A stretch of 64,000 nt of DNA from Cyanobacterium stanieri LEGE 03274 (GCF_015207825.1 NZ_JADEWC010000012.1:27919-91918), one strand, 5' to 3'. Shown: positions 1 to 10,589, counted from the stretch's first letter. Numbers and translations: made by a program. The notes: generated from the letters alone by a model not told the origin.

Positions 1-717
1 CAAAATATTATTATCAATAATAGATTTTAAATTATTTTTTAACATCTTTCTTCTACTAGAAAATCCTAATTTTATAATGGTTTCTAAAAATTTAGGATTA
101 TTAGCTTCTTTTTCTAATTTTCTTGGGGTTATTTTGACAACTACAGAATCAACTTTAGGGCGAGGACGAAAATCTTTTGCGGGTACTTCACAAGCAATTT
201 CACAGTTTGCTAAATATTGGACTTTTACGGATAATGCTCCATAAATTTTATTGTTTGGTGGGGCTACGAGGCGATCGCCCACTTCTTTTTGAATGAGCAA
301 AACAATGGATTCTAGGGGATTGGGATTAGGATTGGCAATAGTGCCTAGGAGTTTTTCAATGATTGGTCCTGTGATGTTATAGGGTATGTTAGCTACGACT
401 TTATTATAATTTCTAAAGTCAGGAAAATTAGTTAATATAGAGGAAATATCTAAGTTTAAAAAGTCTCCTTCTAATAATAAAAAATTATCTTTTTCTCCAT
501 ATTCTTTAACTAAAAGTTTGCATAAATCTCGATCAATTTCAATGGCCAATAATTTATCTACATAAGGCAACATTCTTTTGGTTAAGACCCCTGTACCTGG
601 CCCTATTTCTAAGATGCGATCGCCCTTATTTAATTGAGCTGTACGAATTATATTATTTAAAGCGGTTTCACTTTTTAACCAATGCTGTCCAAACTGTTTT
701 TTTGCTCTAATAGCCAT
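1..717 (-). CDS. rsmA: 16S rRNA dimethyladenosine transferase RsmA (3' part cut by window edge)
   Basis: Dimethylates the two adjacent adenines in the 3' terminal hairpin of 16S rRNA using S-adenosylmethionine. The ATG is at 717 and 239 codons stay open to base 1, so the C-terminus lies outside the window. Seen: the family start FGQHW (residues 9-13), SAM motif I EIGPGTGVLT (37-46), an acidic EID at the end of strand 2 (60-62), and catalytic motif IV NIPYNI (110-115). The visible part covers the Rossmann domain and the start of the C-terminal helical domain. Two in-frame HIP1 sites occur. It diverges from the pabAB gene across a 375-bp gap. Confidence 0.95.
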   Translation of the reverse strand, partial: MAIRAKKQFGQHWLKSETALNNIIRTAQLNKGDRILEIGPGTGVLTKRMLPYVDKLLAIEIDRDLCKLLVKEYGEKDNFLLLEGDFLNLDISSILTNFPDFRNYNKVVANIPYNITGPIIEKLLGTIANPNPNPLESIVLLIQKEVGDRLVAPPNNKIYGALSVKVQYLANCEIACEVPAKDFRPRPKVDSVVVKITPRKLEKEANNPKFLETIIKLGFSSRRKMLKNNLKSIIDNNIL

Positions 718-1092
718 ATAATAAAAAATATTTTTTTTTTACGAAGAATTAGGGTACACTTAAATCTATTTTAGGTTGTTATTTATTACTTTTTTATTAA
801 TCACTACCTACTTAAAATAAATTTTTCACCTAATACATAATATCTATCAATGTCTATTCACCTTGTAATTCTTTTTACGGCGGATGATAATAGACTTTAT
901 CCGTTGAATTGAATATGGTTTTAACCCCATAGAGAAATTATAAAGCCTAAGGGGAAAAGAAGGAAAATGAAGCATCAAAATTGATCGATTAATTGTTGAC
1001 TATTTAGCTGATGTATTTTTGTTATTCCATCGGGGGTGAAGACAGGTTACAATTTAAACGGAAAATTAAATTTAGTCTATCTGTTATATTTA
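718..1092. other. intergenic region between divergent rsmA and pabAB
   Basis: AT-rich spacer of 375 bp with a run of ten T near 729-738. No convincing paired -35/-10 set, RNA gene or dispersed repeat was found. An in-frame GTG at 1036 lies upstream of the chosen pabAB start, but the peptide between them is not conserved-looking. Confidence 0.5.
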
Positions 1093-3147
1093 ATGAGAAG
1101 TTTAATAATTGATAATTTCGATTCTTTTACCCATAATATATATCAATTATTAGCCCAAGTTAATCAGGAATCTCCTACCGTCATTACTAATAATCAATGG
1201 TCATGGGAACAAATTCAGGCAGAAAACTTTGATAATATTATTATTTCTCCAGGTCCTGGCAATCCTTCTAAAAAAAGTGATTTTGGTGTATGTGGAGAAG
1301 TTTTAGTTAAGGCAAATATTCCTATCCTCGGAATTTGTTTAGGGCATCAAGGATTGGGTTATTTTTATGGTTCAAAAATAGTTAATGCTCCTATTCCTAT
1401 GCACGGGAGAATTAGCAAAATTTATCACAATAATGATCTTCTTTTTCAGAATATTCCTTCTGGTTTTGAAGTGGTTCGTTATCATTCTTTAATGATAGAT
1501 GATTTAGGAGAAGATATAGAGGCGATCGCCCATACTGATGATAATATAATTATGGCAATTAGACACAAAATCAGACCTTTTTGGGGGGTTCAATTTCATC
1601 CCGAATCCATCTGTTCTCAACATGGATTTGAGTTATTAAATAATTTTAAAAAGATAACTAAATTTAATTATAATTATTCAACAAAAAAAAAATTTAAACA
1701 GTTAGTTAATTATTATAAAAAAGTAAAAGTAAACAATAATAAATACCAAGTTTACTCTTGTTTAATAAAAGGTTGGAGAGAGCCAGAATTAATTTTTAAA
1801 CAATTTTATAACAAATCTACTAACAGTTTTTGGTTAGATAGTAGTATGGTGGCTGAGGGTTTATCTCGCTTTTCTTTTATGGGAGATACTAATAATGATG
1901 ATAGTTTTACCATCCAATATACCGTCGATGATAATAAGGTATATACACAAAATAATCAAGGAGAAATAACAACATTAAATAATATAGATTTTTATGGATA
2001 TTTAAATGATATAATAGCAAAATATGCTTGTGAGGATGATCGTTTACCTTTTAATCTTTGTGGTGGTTTAATAGGTTATTTTGGTTATGAACTAAAACAA
2101 CTATCAGGATATAATAATAAACATAAATCACCATTACCCGATTGTTATTTAATTAAAGGCGATCGCCTCTTAGCATTTGACCATAAAGAAAAAAAAATTT
2201 ATTTAATATATATAGGCACAAAAGAAGCCGAAAAAAAAGCTCAAGAATGGTTTAAAAATATAGAAAACAAAATTAGTCAAATATCCGTAAAAAATCAAGC
2301 AAAATCGCAAAATAATAAAATAACAAAAGAAAAATTAAACCTTACCAGAAATCAACAACAATACCTCCATAACATAGACACTTGTTTTCAAAAAATTAAA
2401 CAAGGAGAAAGCTACGAAATCTGTTTAACCAATCAAATAAACTTACCCCCCATCGAAAACCCCCTAGAATACTACTGTCAACTAAGAAAACAAAACCCAA
2501 CCCCCTATAGCGCCTTCATCAAATTCCATGACATAACCATAATTTGCTCATCTCCCGAACGTTTTTTACACCTTGATAAACAAGGGTGGCTAGAATCAAA
2601 ACCCATCAAAGGCACAGTTAGAAGAGGAATAAACCCCCAAGAAGACACCCAACTACTGCAACAATTAAGCCTTAGCGAAAAAGAAAAAGCCGAAAACCTA
2701 ATGATTGTTGACTTATTACGTAATGATTTAGGTAAAATTTGTCAAATAGGTAGTATTCATGTACCAAAATTAATGGCGATCGAAAGTTATAGCACCGTCC
2801 ATCAAATGGTATCTACCGTCAGAGGTAAACTAAAACAAGACATTACCCCCCTAGACTGTCTTAAGTATATATTCCCTGGAGGTTCAATGACAGGGGCTCC
2901 AAAAAAACGTACCCTTGAAATTATCGATGAATTAGAAACCGAAGCCAGAGGAATCTATTCAGGTAGTATTGGTTTCTTGAGCTTTAATGGTACTCTTGAT
3001 CTTAATATTGTCATTCGTACGGCCATTGTTACCAAAAATAAAACCACCATCGGTGTAGGAGGTGCAATTACGGCGCTTTCTGATAAAAATCAAGAATTTG
3101 AAGAAATCATCCTCAAAGCCCAAGCCCTTTTAACCGCCCTCCAATAA
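1093..3147 (+). CDS. pabB: fused aminodeoxychorismate synthase (PabA-PabB), para-aminobenzoate/folate synthesis
   Basis: Makes 4-amino-4-deoxychorismate from chorismate and glutamine for folate. The N-terminal glutamine amidotransferase (about 1-190) has the nucleophile Cys82 in GICLGHQ and the His169/Glu171 pair in FHPES. The C-terminal chorismate-binding domain (about 330-684) has PIKGT with Lys506 and PGGSMTGAPK (595-604). PIKGT, rather than the PIAGT of anthranilate synthase, is the known discriminator for PabB, so this is not TrpEG. The ATG at 1093 is chosen over a GTG at 1036 because the GATase fold begins at once with MRSLIIDNFDSF. A lysine-rich linker joins the halves. It converges with uvrA with only 5 bp between stops. 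Confidence 0.93.
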   Translation: MRSLIIDNFDSFTHNIYQLLAQVNQESPTVITNNQWSWEQIQAENFDNIIISPGPGNPSKKSDFGVCGEVLVKANIPILGICLGHQGLGYFYGSKIVNAPIPMHGRISKIYHNNDLLFQNIPSGFEVVRYHSLMIDDLGEDIEAIAHTDDNIIMAIRHKIRPFWGVQFHPESICSQHGFELLNNFKKITKFNYNYSTKKKFKQLVNYYKKVKVNNNKYQVYSCLIKGWREPELIFKQFYNKSTNSFWLDSSMVAEGLSRFSFMGDTNNDDSFTIQYTVDDNKVYTQNNQGEITTLNNIDFYGYLNDIIAKYACEDDRLPFNLCGGLIGYFGYELKQLSGYNNKHKSPLPDCYLIKGDRLLAFDHKEKKIYLIYIGTKEAEKKAQEWFKNIENKISQISVKNQAKSQNNKITKEKLNLTRNQQQYLHNIDTCFQKIKQGESYEICLTNQINLPPIENPLEYYCQLRKQNPTPYSAFIKFHDITIICSSPERFLHLDKQGWLESKPIKGTVRRGINPQEDTQLLQQLSLSEKEKAENLMIVDLLRNDLGKICQIGSIHVPKLMAIESYSTVHQMVSTVRGKLKQDITPLDCLKYIFPGGSMTGAPKKRTLEIIDELETEARGIYSGSIGFLSFNGTLDLNIVIRTAIVTKNKTTIGVGGAITALSDKNQEFEEIILKAQALLTALQ

Positions 3148-3152
3148 AAAAC

Positions 3153-5918
3153 TTAGATTTTGAGATACTTCGCCAAATGAGACTTTTTCGATGTGGCAAT
3201 ATCTTCGGGAGTGCCAATGGCCACCAATTCTCCCCCCTTGTTTCCCCCTTCCAAACCTAAATCGATAATCCAATCAGCACACCTTATCACATCCAAATTA
3301 TGCTCAATGACAATGATAGAGTTGCCTTTATCTGCCAATTTTTGTAATACATTTAAGAGATGATGCACATCATAAAAAGATAATCCCGTGGTAGGTTCAT
3401 CAATTAAATATACTGTTTTTCCTGTGGCACGGCGAGATAATTCCGTAGCAAGTTTTACCCGTTGGGCTTCCCCCCCCGACAAGGTGGGCGCCGATTGCCC
3501 TAGTTTGACATAGGTTAAACCCACATCCACAAGGGTTTGTAAACGATTGACAGCACGAGGGATATTTTCAAACACCTTCAAGGCTTCTTCTACCGTCATA
3601 TCCAATACATCGGCGATGGAATAATCCTTATATTTCACCTGTAAAGTTTCTCGGTTATACCTTGCCCCCTTACATATATCACATTGTACATATACATCGG
3701 GTAAGAAGTTCATGGAAATGACATTTACCCCTTGCCCTCCACAGGCTTCGCACCTTCCCCCCTTGACATTAAAGGAAAATCTACCTGGTTTATAACCCCT
3801 TGCTTTGGCTTCAGTGGTTTGGGCAAACATATCTCTAATGACGTCAAATACCCCTGTATAGGTGGCAGGATTAGAACGGGGAGTGCGTCCGATGGGAGAT
3901 TGATCGATTACAATGACTTTATCTACCGCTTCTATGCCTTCTAGGCTATCTAATTCTTTGGGAAAAGGTACATTGCGATTAAGGTGGTGTTTGAGGGAGG
4001 GATATAGTAATTCGTTGATGAGGGTGGATTTTCCTGAGCCTGAAACCCCTGTGATACAGACAAATTTTCCGAGGGGGATTTCTACATCAATGTTTTTGAG
4101 GTTGTTACGGTGACAGTTTTTGAGGGTTAAAAAGTTGCCGTTTCCTTCCCTTCTGGTGTCGGGGGTGACAATTTTTTTTCTGCCTGATAAATAGGCACTG
4201 GTAAGGGATGCTTTGGATTTGAGGAAGTTTTTATAATCTCCTTGATAAACGATTTCCCCTCCATGGACTCCTGCTTTTGGCCCAATGTCAACAATATAAT
4301 CGGCGCTCTTGATTGTGTCTTCGTCATGTTCTACAATAATCAAAGTATTGTCGAGATCTCGTAATTTTTTGAGGGTTTCTAAGAGGCGATCGTTATCCCG
4401 TTGATGTAAACCGATGCTAGGTTCGTCTAATACATATAATACCCCTGTAAGTCCCGAACCGATTTGGGTAGCGAGGCGAATCCGTTGGGCTTCTCCCCCT
4501 GAGAGGGTCATGGCGGTACGATCTAGGGTAAGATAGTCTAAGCCGACGTCGAGTAAAAATTTTAGTCGGGCTTTGATTTCTTTGAGGGCTAATTCTCCGA
4601 TTTGGGCTTGTTTGGGGGTAAGTTGAATATCATTGACTCTGGTTAAGCATTCACCGATGGAAACGCTGGTTAAGTCGTTGATGGTGTATTGTCCTAGTTT
4701 GACGGCGAGCGCCTCGGGTTTTAATCTTTTACCGTGACAGACTTCGCAGGTTTGATGTTCGATGTATTGTTCTAGTTTTTGTTTAATTACTTCGGAGTTA
4801 CTTTCTTGGTAGGTTTTTTCGAGCATGGGGATTACTCCTCGATAGTAACCGTATTGGATTTGTTGAATTTCTTTGTCTCCGTAGAAAATTATCTGTTGTT
4901 GTTTTTCAGTGAGAGTATGCCATTTGTCGCTTAGTTTGAAGCCGTATTCTTCGGCAACATATTCGAGGAGGGAGACATAATAGGGGTTTTCCTTGTCTGC
5001 CCAAGGGGCGATCGCCTTTAGAACTATGGCATCGGGATCTGGTACAATCAAATGGGGTGAAAAGGTTTTGAGAGTACCCAAACCATGACAATGGCCACAA
5101 GCACCATAGGGGGAGTTGAAAGAAAATAAACGGGGGGACAATTCTTCCATCACCGCGCCATGGGTTGGACAAGCGAAATTTTCCGAGAAAATGATGGTTT
5201 CTTCCTCTTTACCCACCATCTCCACCATGGCAACACCATCGGCAATTTTTAAACAAGTACCTAAAGAATCGGCTAATCTTTCTTGAATGTTTGCCTTGAC
5301 TACGAGGCGATCGACTAATACACTTATATCATGTTTTTTCTGGGGTTTTAGCTCGATATTATCCCCTAACTCCCGAATTTCCCCATTAATTTTTACCCTT
5401 ACAAATCCCTGAGAGCTTAAACTAGAAAGTAATTGATGATGATTTCCTTTTTTTCCTCTGACTACTGGGGCAAGTAAATGTAGTTTAGTTTTTTCAGGTA
5501 AAGCCATCACCCTGTCACACATTTCGTCAATGGTTTGGGGGGCGATAGATTGACCACATATTGGACAATGGGGTTCCCCTGCCCTACCATAGAGTAACCT
5601 AAGATAATCATAGATTTCCGTAACCGTGCCTACCGTTGAGCGAGGATTATGGGATGTGGATTTTTGATCGATAGAAATGGCGGGGGATAACCCTTCGATG
5701 CTATCTACATCAGGTTTATCCAGTTGCCCTAAAAACTGTCTGGCATAGGCACTCAATGACTCTACATAACGCCGTTGCCCTTCTGCGAAAATAGTATCAA
5801 AAGCAAGGGAAGATTTTCCGCTACCCGATACCCCTGTAAAGACTATTAATTGATTGCGGGGTAATTCTAAATCAATATTTTTGAGGTTGTGTTGCCTAGC
5901 GCCACGAATACGAATCAT
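3153..5918 (-). CDS. uvrA: UvrABC system protein A, nucleotide excision repair damage sensor
   Basis: ATPase dimer that finds bulky DNA lesions and loads UvrB. At 921 residues it is slightly short of the usual 940-970 but complete. Seen in order: Walker A GVSGSGKS (29-36), a CPICG zinc-binding knuckle, a second Cys pair CEVCHGK, ABC signature [12 protein letters not shown], second Walker [11 protein letters not shown], the UvrA zinc finger CEACGGQG...CDICKGAR, second signature [12 protein letters not shown], and Walker B IDEPTTGL. The start [16 protein letters not shown] is the family start. It stands alone: pabAB converges on its 3' end and a 275-bp spacer lies upstream. Confidence 0.97.
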   Translation of the reverse strand: MIRIRGARQHNLKNIDLELPRNQLIVFTGVSGSGKSSLAFDTIFAEGQRRYVESLSAYARQFLGQLDKPDVDSIEGLSPAISIDQKSTSHNPRSTVGTVTEIYDYLRLLYGRAGEPHCPICGQSIAPQTIDEMCDRVMALPEKTKLHLLAPVVRGKKGNHHQLLSSLSSQGFVRVKINGEIRELGDNIELKPQKKHDISVLVDRLVVKANIQERLADSLGTCLKIADGVAMVEMVGKEEETIIFSENFACPTHGAVMEELSPRLFSFNSPYGACGHCHGLGTLKTFSPHLIVPDPDAIVLKAIAPWADKENPYYVSLLEYVAEEYGFKLSDKWHTLTEKQQQIIFYGDKEIQQIQYGYYRGVIPMLEKTYQESNSEVIKQKLEQYIEHQTCEVCHGKRLKPEALAVKLGQYTINDLTSVSIGECLTRVNDIQLTPKQAQIGELALKEIKARLKFLLDVGLDYLTLDRTAMTLSGGEAQRIRLATQIGSGLTGVLYVLDEPSIGLHQRDNDRLLETLKKLRDLDNTLIIVEHDEDTIKSADYIVDIGPKAGVHGGEIVYQGDYKNFLKSKASLTSAYLSGRKKIVTPDTRREGNGNFLTLKNCHRNNLKNIDVEIPLGKFVCITGVSGSGKSTLINELLYPSLKHHLNRNVPFPKELDSLEGIEAVDKVIVIDQSPIGRTPRSNPATYTGVFDVIRDMFAQTTEAKARGYKPGRFSFNVKGGRCEACGGQGVNVISMNFLPDVYVQCDICKGARYNRETLQVKYKDYSIADVLDMTVEEALKVFENIPRAVNRLQTLVDVGLTYVKLGQSAPTLSGGEAQRVKLATELSRRATGKTVYLIDEPTTGLSFYDVHHLLNVLQKLADKGNSIIVIEHNLDVIRCADWIIDLGLEGGNKGGELVAIGTPEDIATSKKSHLAKYLKI

Positions 5919-6193
5919 TTAGTTAATAAGAAATGGGAAATGTGTAATATAGGGAACAGGCAGTAAAATAATTGTCAACTGTCAATTGTTAATTATCTAT
6001 TATTTAGGGACTTAGAAAACCCAAGCCCCTAGCGGTTGATTGTTGATTTAAATCTATGATACCGTATAACGCAAAACACCAGAATAATTAATTATCTACC
6101 AAACCTTCATCAAGATATACTATCTTAACTCGAGAAAACTTTATCCCCATAAAATAACTTTAAACCCTATTTTTTTTACCCATCCCTAACTAA

Positions 6194-7585
6194 ATGAGTT
6201 TGCCTGATATTGGATTTAGATTACTAGCTATTTTTTCTCTGATTGCCATTAACGCTTTTTTTGTTACGGGAGAATTTGCTATAGTTTCTGTGAGGCGATC
6301 GCGCATTAATCATCTAGTATTAGAAGGAGATATACCCTCCCAAACTGTCCAATCTTTACAAAAAAGTTTAGATAGACTTCTTTCTACCACCCAACTAGGT
6401 ATCACCCTTTCTAGTCTTGCCCTGGGTTGGATAGGGGAAAGCACCATGGCACAAATCCTACAATCATGGATTATTGCCCTCTCTCTCCCCGCCAACATTA
6501 ATCAAATTTTGATTCATTCTGTTTCCATTCCCCTTTCTTTTATTCTTCTGGTTTACCTACAAATCGTATTGGGGGAATTATGCCCAAAATCTTTCTCCCT
6601 ATTGTATGCTGAAAATTTAGCTCGATTCCTCGCCCCTCCCATTCGAGTCATTGGCATTATTTTTAAACCTTTTATCGATATTCTCAACCAATCTACTAAA
6701 TTTATACTCCGTTTATTTGGGGCTGAATACACTGGGCAAGGGTGGTATAAACAAGTTACCCCCGAAGAATTACAACTTATCATTCGTACGGAAAAAGAGT
6801 CATCTGGTTTAGAAGCCGAAGAAAGGGAATTATTAAGTAATGTCTTTGAGTTTGGGGATGTGGAAGCCATGGAAATCATGACACCCCGAGTAAATATTGA
6901 TTATTTATCCCTTGATTCTACCTATCAAGATTTAATTGAAGAAGTGGCGAAAACAGGCCATTCCCGTTATCCTGTCATTGGTGAATCTCTCGATGACATT
7001 CGAGGTATTATTAATCTTAAAGATAGTGTTTCTTTTTTAGGCAAACATGAAGACTTAGAAAATAATCAAAATCCTCCTTTATCGGAAAATAAATTATCAC
7101 AATCGATTAAGGATTTAATTCGCCCTGTTAAATTTTTATCGGAATTTACCCCCCTCAGTGAGTTACTTAATGTGATGCAACAATCACGGCTAAAAATGGT
7201 AATTATTGTGGATGAGTATGGAGGCACTGCGGGATTAGTTTCTATGCAAAATCTGATTAATGAAATTTTAGGTCATGAGGAAAAAAGTATCACTAATCAG
7301 GAGTCGGAAGTTACGGTAATTGATGAACAAAATTTCTTGGTTTGGGCTCAAATTAATCTTGAGGAGTTAAACGATTTACTCGATTTTAATTTACCTCTGA
7401 CGGAGGAATATACTACCCTTGGGGGATTTTTAATTTATCAGTGGCAAAAAATTCCTTCTAGGGGGGAAAAATATGTTTTTGATAATCTTGTTTTCACCAT
7501 TGCTGATATGGATGGCCCTCGCATTCATAAGATTAAGGTTACTATTCAAGATTCTACGGGGGAAATGGTTGATAATCAAGGTTAA
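6194..7585 (+). CDS. HlyC/CorC (CNNM/DUF21) family membrane protein with CBS pair
   Basis: Integral membrane protein of the CNNM/CorC family, often linked to divalent cation (Mg2+, Co2+) homeostasis; the substrate here cannot be read from sequence. The 463 residues show an N-terminal DUF21 membrane domain with about four hydrophobic segments (roughly 9-30, 62-85, 92-120, 135-165), then a CBS pair (about 215-340, including VDEYGGTAGLVS) and a CorC_HlyC transporter-associated domain (about 370-455, with YTTLGGFL). The name hemolysin is historical and does not imply toxicity. The start at 6194 has no clear ribosome binding site. Confidence 0.88.
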   Translation: MSLPDIGFRLLAIFSLIAINAFFVTGEFAIVSVRRSRINHLVLEGDIPSQTVQSLQKSLDRLLSTTQLGITLSSLALGWIGESTMAQILQSWIIALSLPANINQILIHSVSIPLSFILLVYLQIVLGELCPKSFSLLYAENLARFLAPPIRVIGIIFKPFIDILNQSTKFILRLFGAEYTGQGWYKQVTPEELQLIIRTEKESSGLEAEERELLSNVFEFGDVEAMEIMTPRVNIDYLSLDSTYQDLIEEVAKTGHSRYPVIGESLDDIRGIINLKDSVSFLGKHEDLENNQNPPLSENKLSQSIKDLIRPVKFLSEFTPLSELLNVMQQSRLKMVIIVDEYGGTAGLVSMQNLINEILGHEEKSITNQESEVTVIDEQNFLVWAQINLEELNDLLDFNLPLTEEYTTLGGFLIYQWQKIPSRGEKYVFDNLVFTIADMDGPRIHKIKVTIQDSTGEMVDNQG

Positions 7586-7641
7586 TTAACAACATCTGAA
7601 CGTTATTTTATTATGGAATGAAATATAGCTGAAGTATTAAA

Positions 7642-7669
7642 ATAACCTCAGTTCGGAATTTGTCAATAT
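7642..7669 (+). repeat. 28-bp direct repeat, left copy, upstream of phytase-like gene
   Basis: Matches 25 of 28 positions with 8886-8913, on the other side of the gene at 7739-8884. The core CAGTTCGGAATTTG belongs to a looser GAGTTCGG-containing family also seen near 12959 and, inverted, near 16969. Confidence 0.7.
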
Positions 7670-7693
7670 GGTAAGTAAGTACGTCCGCACATG

Positions 7694-7721
7694 TTGCTTT
7701 TTATCGTACCCTCGGTATAAC
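7694..7721 (+). promoter_or_regulatory. predicted sigma70-type promoter for the phytase-like gene
   Basis: TTGCTT at 7694-7699 and TATAAC at 7716-7721 are separated by 16 bp, with the ATG 18 bp past the -10. Prediction from pattern only. Confidence 0.45.
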
Positions 7722-7738
7722 AAAAATTGAGATAAAAT

Positions 7739-8884
7739 ATGTTAAATAAAATTTCTAAAATTATTACTCTATTAATCATAATATGTAGTTTATTTTTTAT
7801 AGATATTAACCCAGTTTTTGCCCAAGAAAGACTATTTTTAGATTTATCTTTAGAATATTTAGACACCTATGAATTAAAAATTCAAGATTATGAAAATACA
7901 AAAGTTGGTGGATTTTCTGGTATTACTTATAATCAACAGAAAGATTATTTTTATGTGATTTCAGATGATCGCTCTCGTCTTGCTCCTGCTCGTTTTTATA
8001 CGGTAAAAATTAACATAGAAAATGATAAAATAGATGATGTTATCCTTGAAAATGTTACTTTTTTAAAAGATAATAACGGGGAATTATATGCTAATGATAC
8101 CATAGACCCTGAGGCGATCGCCCTTAGCCCCAGAAATAGTATTTTCATCTCTAGCGAAGGCATTAGTCATCTAAGAGTTGCCCCTTTTATTAATGAATAT
8201 GACTTAGATGGAAATTTACTTTCTGAAGTACCGATTCCCAAAAGATATATTTACAATAAGGAAGAAAAAAAAGGCATCCAAGATAACTACGGCTTTGAAT
8301 CTTTAACCATTAAAGCTAATGCTACCATGGCTCAAGATCCTTTTAGACTATTTACAGGCAGTGAATTAGCACTCACCCAAGATTTTAATGATAAAATTCC
8401 CGAAACCTTATTACGTAGTCGAATGATGCACTATGTAGTTAATCCTTTTGGGCAACCTGTGTTAATTTCTGAAAATTTATACCCTGTTAATCAAGCAGAT
8501 TTTGGGGTAATTTATAATGGTTTAAATGAATTATACGCCCTCCCAGAAGAAGGTTATTTATTATCTTTAGAAAGAACTTTTGGTTTAAGGGGTTTTGGAG
8601 CAAAAATATTTCAAATAGTGATGGCAAATGCTACAGATATTTATGCAGAAAAAAGTTTGGCAGGAAATATTGATAATATTAATTTGATTAAGAAAAAATT
8701 GCTCTTAAACTTGAAAGATTTAAATATAGATTTTGATAACTTAGAGGGCTTAACTTTTGGGCCTAGATTGCCTGATGGTAGTCAAAGTTTAATTTTAGTT
8801 AGCGACAACAACTTTAAATACTCCACCGAAAAAACTCAATTTTTATTATTTAAAATTGTAAAAAATACTCAAGGTAACAATTAA
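7739..8884 (+). CDS. secreted esterase-like activity of phytase family protein
   Basis: The 381-residue exported protein starts with a signal peptide (hydrophobic core about 8-22, likely cleavage after VFA at 28). The mature part resembles the phytase-like beta-propeller family: GGFSGITYN near 58-66, YVISDDRS near 80, DPEAIALSP near 120, and a closing LEGLTFGPRLPDG near 335. It may act on phosphoesters in the periplasm or may be a non-enzymatic propeller; the substrate is unknown. The gene stands alone between two 28-bp direct repeats and has its own predicted promoter. Confidence 0.78.
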   Translation: MLNKISKIITLLIIICSLFFIDINPVFAQERLFLDLSLEYLDTYELKIQDYENTKVGGFSGITYNQQKDYFYVISDDRSRLAPARFYTVKINIENDKIDDVILENVTFLKDNNGELYANDTIDPEAIALSPRNSIFISSEGISHLRVAPFINEYDLDGNLLSEVPIPKRYIYNKEEKKGIQDNYGFESLTIKANATMAQDPFRLFTGSELALTQDFNDKIPETLLRSRMMHYVVNPFGQPVLISENLYPVNQADFGVIYNGLNELYALPEEGYLLSLERTFGLRGFGAKIFQIVMANATDIYAEKSLAGNIDNINLIKKKLLLNLKDLNIDFDNLEGLTFGPRLPDGSQSLILVSDNNFKYSTEKTQFLLFKIVKNTQGNN

Positions 8885-8885
8885 T

Positions 8886-8913
8886 TTAACCTGAGTTCGG
8901 AATTTGTTAATAT
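8886..8913 (+). repeat. 28-bp direct repeat, right copy, downstream of phytase-like gene
   Basis: Partner of 7642-7669 with three mismatches; begins two bases after the stop of the phytase-like gene. Confidence 0.7.
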
Positions 8914-9016
8914 TGTTGGGTTTCAGGTGACAGATATTAAGGAGATAGGGGGATGAGGGGTGTAGGAGATAAGGAGTAGAGGAGTATGGGTGATAATAGT
9001 TTATACTAAACCCGTA

Positions 9017-9086
9017 AATCAAAATATACCTTAGTTCAATTTATTGAACGATAAACCGTTAGCCTTGTAATTTTGCAAGACGAGGG
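9017..9086 (+). repeat. two-hairpin dispersed repeat, copy 1
   Basis: Hairpin 1 is GTTCAATTTATTGAAC (9034-9049). Hairpin 2 is CTTGTAATTTTGCAAG (9064-9079), with one G-T pair when folded as RNA. They are joined by a 14-nt linker containing CGTTAGC. The AAATCAAAATATACC lead-in is shared with copy 2. Confidence 0.85.
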
Positions 9087-9184
9087 ATGATATATTTTCT
9101 AAATGAGATTTGGTATTAGGTACTAGGTAATAGTTTATTAATTGTCAATTATCCATTATCAATTCTCAATTATTTATTAAATCC

Positions 9185-10423
9185 ATGAGTGCAGAAATTA
9201 TTTGTATTGGTACAGAAATTTTACTGGGAGATATTCTTAACAGTAATGCTCAATATTTAGCCCAAGAATTAGCAAAACTGGGTATTCCCCATTATTATCA
9301 AACCGTAGTGGGTGATAATTTAAACCGTATTCATCATGTTATTAAAACAGCCCTAGAAAGGTCATCGATTTTAATTTTTACAGGGGGTTTAGGCCCTACC
9401 CCAGATGATTTGACAACCGAGGCGATCGCCTCTTATTTTCAGACTAAAATGATCGAAGATGGGGAAATTATCGAAGATATAAAAATAAAATTTGCCCACA
9501 GGGGCAGAGAAATGACACCCAACAATCGTAAACAAGCCCTTATTCCCCAAGGGGCGTTAGTGTTACCCAACAAAACAGGCACAGCACCAGGAATGATGTG
9601 GGAAAAAGAAGATAAAATTATTTTAACCTTCCCGGGTGTACCCTCAGAAATGAAACAGATGTGGCAAGATACCGCCGTGCCTTTTCTCAAAACCAAAGGT
9701 TGGGGGCAGGAAATTATCTATAGTCAAATGATGCGTTTTCGGGGCATTGGAGAATCTTCCCTAGCCCAAAAAGTCAACCACTTGTTTGATTTAACTAACC
9801 CCACCGTTGCCCCCTACGCTTCCCATGGGGAGGTAAAATTAAGGGTATCCACCAAAGCAAAAAACCCTGAGGAAGCAAGAAAAATAATTCAACCTATCAC
9901 CGAGGAAATCAAAGCCATTGCAGGGCAAGATTATTTTGGCAGTGATAGCGATACCTTAGCTTCTGTGGTGGGTAATATCTTAAAACAAAAAGGAGAAACC
10001 ATTTCCGTTGCCGAGTCTTGCACAGGGGGCGGTTTAGGGGCTATGTTAACCGACATTGAGGGCAGTTCGGAATATTTCATGGGGGGGATCATTGCCTACA
10101 GTAACGAGGTAAAAATGAAGCTCCTAGGGGTGTCTGAGGACGATTTAAATAAGGAAGGGGCAGTAAGTGCCATGGTGGCAGAGCAAATGGCGATCGGAGT
10201 TCGGGAAAAGTTAGGCACGGATTGGGGTATTGGTATTACAGGCATTGCAGGGCCTGGGGGTGGCACGGAGTCTAAGCCCGTGGGTTTGGTTTATATCGGT
10301 ATTGCTTCGGCTAAAGGAGAAGTATTTAGTTATGGTGATACTTATGGTAGTAATCGGGGCAGATATTTAGTACGTTATTTATCGGCTTGTAATGCCCTTG
10401 ATAAGTTAAGGAGAATGCTTTAA
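9185..10423 (+). CDS. cinA: CinA family protein (competence/damage-inducible; NMN deamidase-type)
   Basis: The 412-residue two-domain protein has an N-terminal MoaB/MogA-like fold (about 1-170, with GTEILLGDI and GGLGPTPDDLT) and a C-terminal PncC-like amidohydrolase (about 255-412, with VAESCTGGGLGAMLT and GITGIAGPGGG). Family members cleave pyridine nucleotides (NMN deamidase, ADP-ribose pyrophosphatase) in NAD recycling; in other bacteria cinA can be co-expressed with recA. No recA is in the window. The stop codon overlaps the duplicated ABC-gene fragment that follows, so the two reading frames share bases 10421-10422. Confidence 0.93.
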   Translation: MSAEIICIGTEILLGDILNSNAQYLAQELAKLGIPHYYQTVVGDNLNRIHHVIKTALERSSILIFTGGLGPTPDDLTTEAIASYFQTKMIEDGEIIEDIKIKFAHRGREMTPNNRKQALIPQGALVLPNKTGTAPGMMWEKEDKIILTFPGVPSEMKQMWQDTAVPFLKTKGWGQEIIYSQMMRFRGIGESSLAQKVNHLFDLTNPTVAPYASHGEVKLRVSTKAKNPEEARKIIQPITEEIKAIAGQDYFGSDSDTLASVVGNILKQKGETISVAESCTGGGLGAMLTDIEGSSEYFMGGIIAYSNEVKMKLLGVSEDDLNKEGAVSAMVAEQMAIGVREKLGTDWGIGITGIAGPGGGTESKPVGLVYIGIASAKGEVFSYGDTYGSNRGRYLVRYLSACNALDKLRRML

Positions 10424-10521
10424 TGGGCTATACCCACAGAGTCAAGATACATATCAATGGCGGTGGTGGTATCTCCATCAAAGGCAACAGTACCGTTTTT
10501 TAGCCATATGGTGCGATCGCA
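10420..10521 (-). pseudogene. 102-bp duplicate of the 3' end of the downstream ABC ATPase gene
   Basis: Bases 10420-10521 match 11290-11391 at a constant offset of 870 bp with only two mismatches (10471 and 10503). In the original this is the last 33 codons plus stop of the ABC ATPase gene, read on the minus strand. The match stops just after a HIP1 octamer at 10513-10520. The fragment has no start and is not expected to be functional as a gene. Confidence 0.9.
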
Positions 10522-10589
10522 TCTTATTTTGAGATTAAACAGAAATTATTGAAGATACAATAAAAAAAAGGTTGAAAGGAGTGGTTAAT

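Larger units (their letters stand above)
8885..9184. other. repeat-rich spacer between phytase-like gene and cinA
   Basis: Holds the right 28-bp direct repeat (8886-8913), a purine-rich low-complexity stretch (about 8939-8990), one two-hairpin repeat (9017-9086), and a run of CAATTATC-like words just before cinA (about 9137-9180). No ORF or RNA gene was recognised. Confidence 0.7.

Noticed and set aside
10572..10589. Upstream TTG start for the Uma2 gene
   Set aside because: The AAAGGAG ribosome binding site overlaps these codons and is correctly spaced for the ATG at 10590.
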